From positions 1 to 64,000 of the forward strand of contig JAEYMI010000014.1 in assembly GCA_023461275.1 (NCBI GenBank): a stretch of DNA of 64,000 nucleotides, in the 5' to 3' direction. This DNA is from Actinomycetes bacterium. Its GTDB lineage: Bacteria; Actinomycetota; Actinomycetes; Mycobacteriales; Mycobacteriaceae. The translations under genes and the position numbers were made by a program. A model generated the notes under the pieces. The model had not been told where the DNA came from, did not search any database, and saw only the letters and a program-made list of their open reading frames with translations. Shown piece after piece: positions 8,752-15,897 of the stretch (position 1 is its first letter; each line of letters starts with the position of its first letter).

Positions 8752-8909
8752 TAAATCATATACTAGGATGTGGTGTGAACCACAAGAGCCAGGCAAAGTG
8801 GTCTACGACCTCGGCGTCGTGATCAGCACTGATCCGTCGACCACTGCCAGGTGGGCAATGTGACCAAACATTCGCAATCAGCAACAGTTCGATCCAGAGG
8901 GAATGCCGT

Positions 8910-10442
8910 ATGTACCCACCGACCGTCGCCCGATCCCGCCCAGACGCGCTCGCCTACGTCATGGCCGCCTCTGGCGAGTCGGTGACGTATGCCCAGCTCG
9001 ACGCCCGGTCCAATCAGCTCGCGCACCATTGGCGGGCCAACGGCGTGCGTAGCGGCGACGCGGTGGTGCTGGTGATGGAGAACAACACCACGTGGCCGGT
9101 GGCCACCGCGGCCGGTATGCGCAGCGGGCTCTACGTCACGCCGGTCAACTGGCACCTCAAGGCGACTGAACTGGCTGGCCTACTCGGCGAATCCCGACCG
9201 CGGGCGATCGTCACTTCGTCGACGCTGGCCGCCACGGTCGCCGAGGCGCTGGACGTAGCCGGACTCGACGGGGTGAATGTGGTGTCGGCCGACAGGGCGG
9301 CGCACGGGTTCCCGGCACTCGCCGACGCGGTGGCGGACCTACCGACCACGCCGATCGACGACGAACAGCTCGGGGCCCGGGTGCTGTACAGCGGCGGCAC
9401 CACCGGTCGGCCGAAACGCTTCGCCCAGCCGCTGCTCGGCATCCATCCCGCCGACGCCCCGCCCCGGCACGGCGGCCTCGTCGCCGAATTGGGTATCGAC
9501 GAGAACACCGTGTTGCTCTCGCCCGCGCCGAACTACCACGCGGCGCCGTTCACCTTTGCGCTCATCACTCTCGCCGTGGGTGGCACGGTGGTGTGCATGG
9601 AGCGGTTCGACGCGCGAGCTGCGCTCGATGCGCTGGTCCGGCATCGGGTCACGCACTCGCAGTGGGTGCCGACCATGCTGATCCGGCTGCTGCGGCTGGA
9701 AGACCGTGCGGATGCGCCGCTCTCGGACACTCATCGCGTCGCATTCACCTCCGGCGCACCGTGCCCGGTCGAGGTGAAGGAGCAGATCGCCGCGTGGTGG
9801 GGACCGATCCTGCACGAGTACTACGGCGCCTCTGAGGGTTACGGCCACACTTACATCAATCCTCGAGAGGCGCAAGGTCATCCGGGTTCGGTTGGTCGGC
9901 CGCTCGGCGCAGCCAAGGTCGTCATCGTCGACGACGAGGGCGAGACCGTGCCCGACGGGGAACGCGGGCGGGTGGCCTTTGAACAGCCCGCGCAACCAGC
10001 TGCTGATTCGCCGGCGGAGCGCCCGAGCCGGAAAACGATGGGCGACATCGGTTATCTCCGGGACGGCTACCTCTACCTGGTCGGTCGCGCCGGGCACATG
10101 ATCATCTCGGGTGGGGTCAACATCTACCCCGAAGAGGTCGAAGAAGTTCTGCTTGCCCATCCGGCCGTGCTCGACGCCGCGGTGCTCGGAGTCCCCGACG
10201 ACGAGTTCGGTGAAACCGTGAAAGCCGTTGTTGCGCAAGTCCCGGGACACGACGTCACCGAGACCGAACTGATCAAATACTGCCGAGATCGCCTCGCGCA
10301 CTACAAGGCGCCGCGCTCGATCGAGTTCACCACGACGATGCCACGACTGCCAACCGGCAAACTTGACAAACGTCGGCTCGCGGAACGCTTCGCCCGCAAC
10401 ATAAGCCAGCAGACCGTCATCCCCGAAGGAGAAAGAGTATGA
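8910..10442 (+). CDS. Acyl-CoA synthetase (ANL superfamily, FadD-like)
   Basis: This 510-residue AMP-forming ligase activates a carboxylic acid as an acyl-adenylate and transfers it to CoA. Motifs in order are the P-loop-like YSGGTTGRPK, the YYGASEGYG adenine-binding motif, GDIGYLRDGYLYLVGR, the hinge GHMIISGGVNIYPEEVE, and the catalytic Lys in PTGKLDKR near the C-terminus. It starts 209 bp from, and divergent to, the P450 operon, with the palindrome at 8736 between them. Its stop overlaps the following gene by ATGA. It would activate the acid left by the aldehyde dehydrogenase. The chain-length or ring preference is unknown. Confidence 0.92.
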   Translation: MYPPTVARSRPDALAYVMAASGESVTYAQLDARSNQLAHHWRANGVRSGDAVVLVMENNTTWPVATAAGMRSGLYVTPVNWHLKATELAGLLGESRPRAIVTSSTLAATVAEALDVAGLDGVNVVSADRAAHGFPALADAVADLPTTPIDDEQLGARVLYSGGTTGRPKRFAQPLLGIHPADAPPRHGGLVAELGIDENTVLLSPAPNYHAAPFTFALITLAVGGTVVCMERFDARAALDALVRHRVTHSQWVPTMLIRLLRLEDRADAPLSDTHRVAFTSGAPCPVEVKEQIAAWWGPILHEYYGASEGYGHTYINPREAQGHPGSVGRPLGAAKVVIVDDEGETVPDGERGRVAFEQPAQPAADSPAERPSRKTMGDIGYLRDGYLYLVGRAGHMIISGGVNIYPEEVEEVLLAHPAVLDAAVLGVPDDEFGETVKAVVAQVPGHDVTETELIKYCRDRLAHYKAPRSIEFTTTMPRLPTGKLDKRRLAERFARNISQQTVIPEGERV

Positions 10443-11068
10443 CCACCACCACCGACACCACCCGCTTCGAACTGCTTCATGCTTTGGCGGTGAAAGGTCT
10501 CGCGTCCGACGAGGTACTCGCGGCGATGACCGGCATGGACGCCGATGCCTTGCGTGCCGAGGTGCTCGCTGCCGTCGACGACGGTTTGGTGATTCGCCGC
10601 GAGGGGCGGATCAGCGGCACGATGATCACCCCGGCCGGGCGGGCCCGTCTCGCCGAACTGCTTGAGCTGCTTCCGTTGTCCGACGCAGCCCTGGCTGCTG
10701 CGAACACGTGCTACGACGACTTCCTACCGCTCAACGGCGAGTTCAAGCGGGTCTGCGCGGCGTGGCAGATGCGCGACGAGACCACACCCAACGATCACAC
10801 CGACGCCGACTACGACGACGGCGTGATCGGGCAACTCGACGCAGTTGAATCGCGTATCGATGACATCCTGGCCGACGTCGAATCGTCGATCCCCCGGTTG
10901 GGGCGCTATCGCGGTCGGCTCGTCGCGGCCCAGGACAAGGTGCATGCGGGCGACAAGGCAGCCTTCGCCCGCCCGATGTACGACAGCTACCACGACATCT
11001 GGATGGAACTGCACCAAGACCTGCTGCTGACCACCGGCCATGAGCGCGGCGCCGCCGACGAGGGGTAG
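10439..11068 (+). CDS. Winged-helix domain protein of unknown function, coupled to acyl-CoA ligase
   Basis: This 209-residue protein begins with a helix-turn-helix/winged-helix segment (about residues 8-72: LLHALAVKGLASDEVLAAM, DADALRAEVLAAVDDGLVI, then a wing before MITPAGRARLAEL). A predicted helical second half contains an Asp-rich loop (DHTDADYDDG) and ARPMYDSYHDIWMELHQDLL. It could be a MarR-like regulator. Because it is translationally coupled to the ligase by ATGA and sits between the two phosphotransferase genes, it could also be an accessory subunit, like PpsC of phenylphosphate synthase, though no CBS domain is visible. I do not recognise the second half. Confidence 0.8.
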   Translation: MTTTTDTTRFELLHALAVKGLASDEVLAAMTGMDADALRAEVLAAVDDGLVIRREGRISGTMITPAGRARLAELLELLPLSDAALAAANTCYDDFLPLNGEFKRVCAAWQMRDETTPNDHTDADYDDGVIGQLDAVESRIDDILADVESSIPRLGRYRGRLVAAQDKVHAGDKAAFARPMYDSYHDIWMELHQDLLLTTGHERGAADEG

Positions 11069-11112
11069 GCGGCTCTCTATCGTGCTGATCGAACCAGAAC
11101 TGTAGACGATGC

Positions 11113-11271
11113 TGATCGAGTGGTACCGGGCGTAGCGAGGCACTGTGTCACTACGGTGATCGAGTGGTACCGAGTGTAGCGAGGCACTGTATCGAGATCT
11201 GCTGCAACAGTTTTCGACGCGCTGTGGTCTCGATACGGTTCCTTCGCTGGCGCTTCGGTACCTACTCGACC
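11113..11271. repeat. 34-bp direct repeats and long inverted-repeat (REP-like) element
   Basis: Two 34-bp copies (11113-11146 and 11157-11190) beginning TGATCGAGTGGTACCG differ at two positions. The second copy also forms the left arm of a long imperfect inverted repeat. TCGAGTGGTACCG near 11160 pairs with CGGTACCTACTCGA near 11256-11270, and TATCGAGA near 11190 pairs with TCTCGATA near 11228. Such sequences around TCTCGATACGG are a dispersed intergenic family in Gordonia-type genomes (from memory). A related one lies at about 44629-44681. No gene was seen in this gap. Confidence 0.72.
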
Positions 11272-11298
11272 GGCGAAGCAAGCCGCACACAATGGAAT

Positions 11299-11342
11299 CC
11301 GCCGGTCCCGGGAGATGAACACCCGGGACCGGCGGAGTTTTT
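11299..11342 (+). terminator. Strong intrinsic terminator after the ligase/winged-helix operon
   Basis: A perfect 14-bp stem (CCGCCGGTCCCGGG at 11299-11312 with its complement at 11322-11335) has a 9-base loop and is followed by AGTTTTT on the plus strand. It sits between the convergent plus-strand operon ending at 11068 and the minus-strand gene ending at 11352. The T-tract suits the plus-strand operon; the stem may also slow transcription from the other side. Confidence 0.88.
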
Positions 11343-11351
11343 GGCGGTCGG

Positions 11352-13085
11352 TCAGACGATGGTGACCGTACCGGCGGTGCCGTCGACCTCGAGGGTGGCG
11401 CCGTCGGCGATCCGCTTGGTGGCGTCGGTCGCCGACACCACACACGGGATACCGAGCTCGCGACTGACGATCGCGGCGTGGGAGAAGGGTGCGCCCACGT
11501 CGACGATCACCGCGGCTGCGGCCACGAACAGCGGCGTCCACGACGGGTCGGTGATCGGCGCGACGAGGATGTCGCCGGGCTCGAGAGCCGACGGGTCGTC
11601 GGGGCTGGTGATGACGCGAGCCCGGCCCCGGGCGGTTCCACCGCACGCGGCGACACCGGTGATGGTGTCGCCTGCCGAAGCGGCAGTAGCCGAATTGTTC
11701 GACCGCAGAGCCCATTCCACTACCGGCGGGGAAGTTCCGTCGACGACGAACGGCGGAACCCGATCGAACAGATCGAGGTAGGTCCGTTCGCGCTCGGCGA
11801 CGGCCTCGGTGTACGCGGCGGGATTGTCGAGGAAGTCGGGGAGTTCGGACGCGAACAGCATGAAGACCTGCCGGGGCGACTGTAGTGCGCCGCTTGCGGC
11901 GTGCCGATTACCCAACTCGATTGCGGCGAGGCGGATCTCATGCATGAGCATTGCCGCGGTGGTCCGGCCACGTTCGCGGCCTCGCATCCACAACGCCGAT
12001 GCGTTGAGGACGGCCTCGAACTGACCGGAGGCCTCGGCGTCGGCAGCCAGCATCTCCCGGATGGCCGTGGCGGATTCGTCACGCTGTCGGGTGCGTTCTG
12101 CCGACTTCGCTTCGGGCGCTTCGCTTTCCGACACACCGCGCATGCGGTCGAGCGTTGCGAGCGCGAGGTCGGGGTCGACGCCCCAGGTGATGGCGCGGAT
12201 CTCCCATTCAGCCGGGCCGCGGAAGTCCCATTCGGCGAGGAAGGCGTCGAGATCCTTGCGGAAGTCCTGTACCGCAGCCGAATCGGATTCGCTGATGCGC
12301 CCGTACAGGCCCTTGGTTCCCTGGTCGAACAGTGCGGCCACGTCCGGATGCTGAGCGGCGCGGCTCAGCTTCCACATGCCAAGCGACGGGCCGGCGGAAT
12401 CGACATTGCCCAATCCGGCGACCAGCGTCAGCGCCTGCTCCGGCTTTCCGACCGCTTCTGCGAGCTGGGCGATGGCACCGAGGCCCACACCACTCTTCAG
12501 GCTGGCCTCGATGTGGTGCTTGAACAGTCGGCGCAGCAGGGTCTCGTACGAGTTCATCCGTTCGACGAGTTGCGTATCAGTGAGTGTGGACAGGTCTGGA
12601 CGTGTGCTTCGGATTTGCGCGACTTCGGCGCGATCGACGTCATAGGCCGCGAGGTCGGTGGCGCCCAGCACCTGCTCGGCGAGCCATGCTCCCGCCTTTG
12701 CTTCGAAGTCGGGATTCTCGTCGAAGTCGCGCTTCTCGCTCTCGTAGCTGGGGATTCCGGGCATATCGCCGAAGTATTGGAGGTCAACGGCCTCGGCAGA
12801 CATCCCCGGCACGCGCACGCCGAACAGCCGCATGAGCGACATGTTGATGTACAGGTAGCTGCCGAAGGCGGGAAGGATGTTGAAGTCGACGTTCGCGTCG
12901 TAGAGGTCGTGGTCCCACACGCCGCACGCGACGAAGGCGTCGCGCCATCCCGGTTCCAGACAGTGCTGGAAGCCGAGTGAGGCATTCAGTGGCGTGATCG
13001 GGTCGGGAAAGATCTCCCCGACGTTGGCCCGCGAATAGAGCGGGAAGACCTTGGAAGTCTCATCCATGAGCGGCCAGTCGGTCAT
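11352..13085 (-). CDS. PEP-utilising mobile-domain protein, PpsA/rifampin-phosphotransferase-like
   Basis: This 577-residue protein has no ATP-grasp domain. A long helical region fills most of its length, followed by a C-terminal swivelling phospho-His domain with DVGAPFSHAAIVSRELGIPC. The catalytic His is at about 536, only 41 residues from the end. This resembles the substrate-binding half of rifampin phosphotransferase and the layout of PpsA of phenylphosphate synthase, whose active His also lies close to the C-terminus. It would carry the acceptor site and take phosphate from an ATP-grasp partner; the PPDK-like protein at 3679-5196 is the only candidate here (inference). I chose ATG 13085 because AAAGGA lies upstream; an in-frame ATG at 13103 and the open frame to 13127 lack a good site. 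Confidence 0.85.
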   Translation of the reverse strand: MTDWPLMDETSKVFPLYSRANVGEIFPDPITPLNASLGFQHCLEPGWRDAFVACGVWDHDLYDANVDFNILPAFGSYLYINMSLMRLFGVRVPGMSAEAVDLQYFGDMPGIPSYESEKRDFDENPDFEAKAGAWLAEQVLGATDLAAYDVDRAEVAQIRSTRPDLSTLTDTQLVERMNSYETLLRRLFKHHIEASLKSGVGLGAIAQLAEAVGKPEQALTLVAGLGNVDSAGPSLGMWKLSRAAQHPDVAALFDQGTKGLYGRISESDSAAVQDFRKDLDAFLAEWDFRGPAEWEIRAITWGVDPDLALATLDRMRGVSESEAPEAKSAERTRQRDESATAIREMLAADAEASGQFEAVLNASALWMRGRERGRTTAAMLMHEIRLAAIELGNRHAASGALQSPRQVFMLFASELPDFLDNPAAYTEAVAERERTYLDLFDRVPPFVVDGTSPPVVEWALRSNNSATAASAGDTITGVAACGGTARGRARVITSPDDPSALEPGDILVAPITDPSWTPLFVAAAAVIVDVGAPFSHAAIVSRELGIPCVVSATDATKRIADGATLEVDGTAGTVTIV

Positions 13086-13144
13086 CTGGATCCGTCCTTT
13101 CATGTAAGTGATGGCGCAGAACGCCACGTCCGTCGTGGTGGCAG

Positions 13145-13183
13145 GTGACTGATTAGCGAACGACTAGTCACATTTGTATGTGA
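13145..13183. promoter_or_regulatory. Overlapping inverted repeats upstream of the PEP mobile-domain gene
   Basis: GTGACT (13145-13150) pairs with AGTCAC (13166-13171), and TCACATTTGTATGTGA (13168-13183) is a second palindrome sharing the central TCAC. Both use the same GTGAC half-site as the two clearer operators, but with different spacing. The region lies 60-98 bp upstream of the start at 13085. It may be a further binding site of the cluster repressor; the spacing makes this less certain. Confidence 0.4.
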
Positions 13184-13275
13184 TCCGGCTCACGGTGTCA
13201 AGCACGGATCCTGGCTCGAATTGCGGTTTATCTGCACTACTTCTGGAACCGGATATGCGTCTGCTAGACATTCAT

Positions 13276-13291
13276 GTGACAGTAGAGTCAC
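13276..13291. promoter_or_regulatory. Palindromic operator upstream of surE, copy of the 8736 site
   Basis: GTGACAGTAGAGTCAC has perfect 5-bp arms (GTGAC/GTCAC) and the same TAG centre as the site at 8736-8751, with 13 of 16 positions identical. It lies 43-58 bp upstream of the surE start, where it could block RNA polymerase, and 191 bp from the divergent PEP mobile-domain gene. It links surE and that gene to the P450 operon as one regulon. Confidence 0.72.
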
Positions 13292-13333
13292 TATCGAAGT
13301 ATTAGGTCACGACGGATCGAGAGGACGCCTCGC

Positions 13334-14113
13334 ATGAGAGTGCTGGTCACAAATGATGATGGCTATGACTCCGCCGGGCTGGTGGCCGTCGCCAGATCGC
13401 TGCTCGACGCCGGGCACGAGGTCGTCGTCGGAGCTCCGCTGACAGAGCGCAGTGGCAGCGGCAGCTCGTTGGGCACGATCGAGGACGGGTCGGTAGTTCC
13501 GTTGTCCGAGAAGAGAATTCCTGAGCTCGGCGACACGCAGGTCGTTGCGCTCGATTGCCCACCTGCGTTTGCTGTGATCGCGATGTGCTCGGGCACCTTC
13601 GGGCCGGCACCCGACCTCGTGGTCAGCGGCATCAACCCCGGACACAACACCGGCCGGTCAGTGTTGTTCTCCAGCACAGTGGGAGCCGTGCTGACCGCAC
13701 GCATCATGGGGATCAGCGGTCTCGCGATCAGCTGCGGGTTCGAACCCAACCACCGATTCGATACCGCGGCCGAGGTCGCCCGAGGCCTGGTGCAGTGGTG
13801 TGCGGCCGAGTCCGAGGGCGGACCGCCTCTCACGCTGAATGTCAACGTTCCGGACATCGATTACGCTGCGCTGCAAGGACTTCGGGTGACCGAACTCGCG
13901 GCCAGGAGCATGTTCAGCGTCCGAGTGGCACGCGCCGACGACGACCACCTGGTGCTCCGGCGCGAAGAGCGTTCCAGCGGGTTCCCGCCGGGCACCGACG
14001 GTGCGGCTGTCGCCGAGGGCTACGTGTCGGTCACGCCATTGACGTCGGTCGGCGCCGAATGCGCCCGACTCGGCGGCGACCATGCGCCGGATCTGCCCGC
14101 TGCGATCCGTTGA
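13334..14113 (+). CDS. SurE-family phosphatase (5'/3'-nucleotidase fold)
   Basis: This 259-residue metal-dependent phosphatase carries the SurE signature: the N-terminal TNDDG acidic pair, a Ser/Gly loop (ERSGSGSS), and VVSGINPGHNTGRSVLFSSTVGA with the conserved Asn. SurE normally dephosphorylates nucleoside monophosphates and short polyphosphate, and is often near pcm or housekeeping genes. Here it stands alone in a catabolic cluster behind the shared palindrome. That raises the possibility that it removes phosphate from the intermediate made by the phosphotransferase pair (inference). The start is the first ATG, 13 bases downstream of CGAGAGGA. Confidence 0.88.
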   Translation: MRVLVTNDDGYDSAGLVAVARSLLDAGHEVVVGAPLTERSGSGSSLGTIEDGSVVPLSEKRIPELGDTQVVALDCPPAFAVIAMCSGTFGPAPDLVVSGINPGHNTGRSVLFSSTVGAVLTARIMGISGLAISCGFEPNHRFDTAAEVARGLVQWCAAESEGGPPLTLNVNVPDIDYAALQGLRVTELAARSMFSVRVARADDDHLVLRREERSSGFPPGTDGAAVAEGYVSVTPLTSVGAECARLGGDHAPDLPAAIR

Positions 14114-14405
14114 GCGACTGGCTCTCAGCCATTTCTGTCATCTGATCGTTTGACGCCGTCGAGTCTATTTTTGCGATGGATCGACGTGGGGTGTGTTCGC
14201 CGGTCAAGTCCCCTCAGTGCCGCTGACCTCGACATTTGTTGCTCGGAGACCGCGTGACCCGAGTAGCAGACCCGGTTCTAGGTAGTCCGATGCATGCCGA
14301 TCGGGTGTCTCGCCTCGCGTGAGACCACGTGGCCTCCGACGAAGGATCAGTGGTGTGCGGAAGCAGCCCGCACCGGATCACCCACCACATCACCCAGGAG
14401 GAATC

Positions 14406-14807
14406 ATGAACACAGCAACCAAGCGTCGTCGTACCCGTGCAGTCGGAATCGCATCGATGCTGGCCGGAGCGGGCGCCGCAGCGGTCGTCATGGCCGCACC
14501 GGCCAGCGCGGCCGTCGGCAGTGTGACCGCCACCCCCGGACCGACCGGCCAGTTCGGCACCTCGTGCAGCTACGACCTCGTCGCCACCGCACCCACCGGC
14601 AAGGAGGTGGTGTTCGGCGACAACGGCGTCATCATCGGAACGTCGGTCGCGGACAACGGCACCGCCACCCTCAAGTGGACACCGACCACTCCCGGTTTCC
14701 ACAAGATCCAGGCACGCCAGATCAATCCGGTCGTCGGCGGGGCCAAGGAGTTCCAGACCACGGTGCGTCCCGGCGTCAACCTCGGCAGCCTCTGCCTCGC
14801 GTTCTGA
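14406..14807 (+). CDS. Small secreted protein with a predicted beta-sandwich fold
   Basis: This 133-residue protein has an Arg-rich n-region (KRRRTR), a hydrophobic stretch and a likely signal-peptidase site after APASA, leaving a mature protein of about 98 residues. The mature part is rich in Thr, Val and Gly with alternating beta pattern (ATLKWTPTTPGFHKIQAR), suggesting one Ig-like domain. Two Cys, GTSCSYD near its start and SLCLAF at its end, could form a disulfide. AGGAGG at 14396-14401 fixes the start. I do not recognise a function. The 292 bases upstream contain no other gene and no promoter I could identify with confidence. Confidence 0.83.
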   Translation: MNTATKRRRTRAVGIASMLAGAGAAAVVMAAPASAAVGSVTATPGPTGQFGTSCSYDLVATAPTGKEVVFGDNGVIIGTSVADNGTATLKWTPTTPGFHKIQARQINPVVGGAKEFQTTVRPGVNLGSLCLAF

Positions 14808-14821
14808 ACGCGAACCCCTAG

Positions 14822-14859
14822 GGAGAGCGGAGTCGGTGAACGAACCGGCTCCGCTCTCC
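14822..14859 (+). terminator. Hairpin terminator after the small secreted protein gene
   Basis: GGAGAGCGGAG(T)CGGT at 14822-14837 pairs with ACCG(G)CTCCGCTCTCC at 14844-14859, a 16-bp stem with one T-G pair and a 6-base loop, 15 bases after the stop. There is no long T-tract, as is common in high-GC actinobacteria. Confidence 0.78.
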
Positions 14860-14926
14860 GTGCGTTGTCACCTCGACCTGCGGTCAACTCCACCGGTGAC
14901 TCAAACATGTTGTCAGACAGAAGAGA

Positions 14927-14966
14927 ACCTCTCCACGAGCTACGGGGGGAAAGCTCGTGGAGAGGT
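14927..14966 (-). terminator. Hairpin terminator after the fasciclin lipoprotein gene
   Basis: ACCTCTCCACGAGC at 14927-14940 is a perfect 14-bp complement of 14953-14966, with a 12-base loop. It lies 55 bp past the minus-strand stop at 15021. The sequence following it on that strand is T-rich, so it terminates the fasciclin transcript and faces the plus-strand terminator at 14822. Confidence 0.8.
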
Positions 14967-15020
14967 CTCGATCTCCCGCACCACGGGTTCAAGCGCGGGA
15001 AGCTAAGTGGCCGTGCGTAT

Positions 15021-15692
15021 TTACATGGCCGGGGGCATCAGCACACTGTCGATGAGGTAGACGGTTGCATTGGCGGTCTTGACGCCTCCGCAGACCACGC
15101 CTGCCTCGTTGACCTTGATCGCGTCACCGCTACCGGTGACCGTCAGATCCTGACCCTCGACGGTCTTGTGCGTACCGTCGACCTGGTCGGGAGCCAACTG
15201 TCCTGAAACCACATGGTAGGTCAGGATTTTGGTCAGCAGATCCTTGTCGGTCTTCAACTTCTCCAGCGTGGCGGCGTCGATCTTGGCGAAGGCCTCGTCG
15301 GTCGGCGCGAACACCGTGTACTGACCGTTGTTCAGCGTGTCCACCAGGTTCACCTGAGGATTGAGCTGTCCCGACACCGCCTGGGTCAGCGTCTTGAGCA
15401 TCGGATTGTTCGACGCCGCGGTGGCCACCGGATCCATTGCCATACCTGACACCGATCCGGCACCGGTGGGGTTGGCCTGGGCGTACGCCGCGCAGCCCGG
15501 GCCGACCAGATCGGCCGGCTGTGCGGTCATGCTGGGCGCCATGCTCGACCCGGACATTCCGCTCATCGGAGCCATCGACGTCGTCGTCGCGTCCGACGAA
15601 CTCGAGTCGTCAGAGCATCCCGCAGCCACCCCGATGACCAGCACCGAGCCGGCGGCGGCGAGGGCGAGTCGTTGAATTCTGTTGACTGCCAT
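15021..15692 (-). CDS. Fasciclin-domain lipoprotein, MPT70/MPT83-like
   Basis: This 223-residue exported lipoprotein starts [16 protein letters not shown] and has a lipobox ending VAAGC (Cys about 26), a Ser/Met/Pro-rich linker and one fasciclin domain (roughly 90-220). FAS1 motifs are clear: [28 protein letters not shown], and [11 protein letters not shown] at the C-terminus. It is the local version of the mycobacterial SigK-controlled antigens MPT70/MPT83; FAS1 domains mediate adhesion. I chose ATG 15692 over 15704 because GGGAA precedes it. A canonical SigK promoter lies at 15745-15771, which supports the family assignment. Confidence 0.9.
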   Translation of the reverse strand: MAVNRIQRLALAAAGSVLVIGVAAGCSDDSSSSDATTTSMAPMSGMSGSSMAPSMTAQPADLVGPGCAAYAQANPTGAGSVSGMAMDPVATAASNNPMLKTLTQAVSGQLNPQVNLVDTLNNGQYTVFAPTDEAFAKIDAATLEKLKTDKDLLTKILTYHVVSGQLAPDQVDGTHKTVEGQDLTVTGSGDAIKVNEAGVVCGGVKTANATVYLIDSVLMPPAM

Positions 15693-15744
15693 GGTTGTTC
15701 CCATCGTTGGAGAGCGACCCACGCGGTTGCGGGTCTCATGGGTC

Positions 15745-15771
15745 ATTCGCAGGCACCGCGAATCCGGATGG
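15745..15771 (-). promoter_or_regulatory. SigK-type promoter of the fasciclin lipoprotein gene
   Basis: Read on the minus strand, CCATCC (-35, 15766-15771) is followed after exactly 16 bases by CGAAT (-10, 15745-15749). These are the published SigK hexamers of M. tuberculosis. The start site would fall near 15738, giving a leader of about 45 bases. The matching sigma factor is encoded at 45560-46132. Confidence 0.85.
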
Positions 15772-15818
15772 GTATGAGTTTTGAGCAGCTGCTCCGGCCG
15801 CTCCGGGCGGGCCTTCAC

Positions 15819-15845
15819 CCATCCGGATCGGAGCGGGCCGCGAAC
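15819..15845 (+). promoter_or_regulatory. SigK-type promoter of the molybdenum oxidoreductase gene
   Basis: CCATCC (15819-15824), a 16-base spacer and CGAAC (15841-15845) repeat the SigK layout on the plus strand, one base off the CGAAT consensus. It is divergent to the fasciclin promoter, with the two -35 elements 48 bp apart. Transcription would start near 15852, just before the hairpin at 15856-15875. Confidence 0.78.
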
Positions 15846-15855
15846 CCTCACTGAG

Positions 15856-15875
15856 CCGCCGCAATGTTGCGGCGG
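15856..15875 (+). other. Perfect hairpin in the 5' leader of the molybdenum oxidoreductase gene
   Basis: CCGCCGCAATGTTGCGGCGG is a perfect self-complementary 20-mer. It lies between the predicted SigK start site and the ribosome site AGGAAGG (15881-15887), separated from the latter by only five bases. It could act on mRNA stability or translation. It is too short to be a recognised riboswitch, and no T-tract makes it a terminator. Confidence 0.6.
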
Positions 15876-15897
15876 ACGCGAGGAAGGCGAGGCCGTG

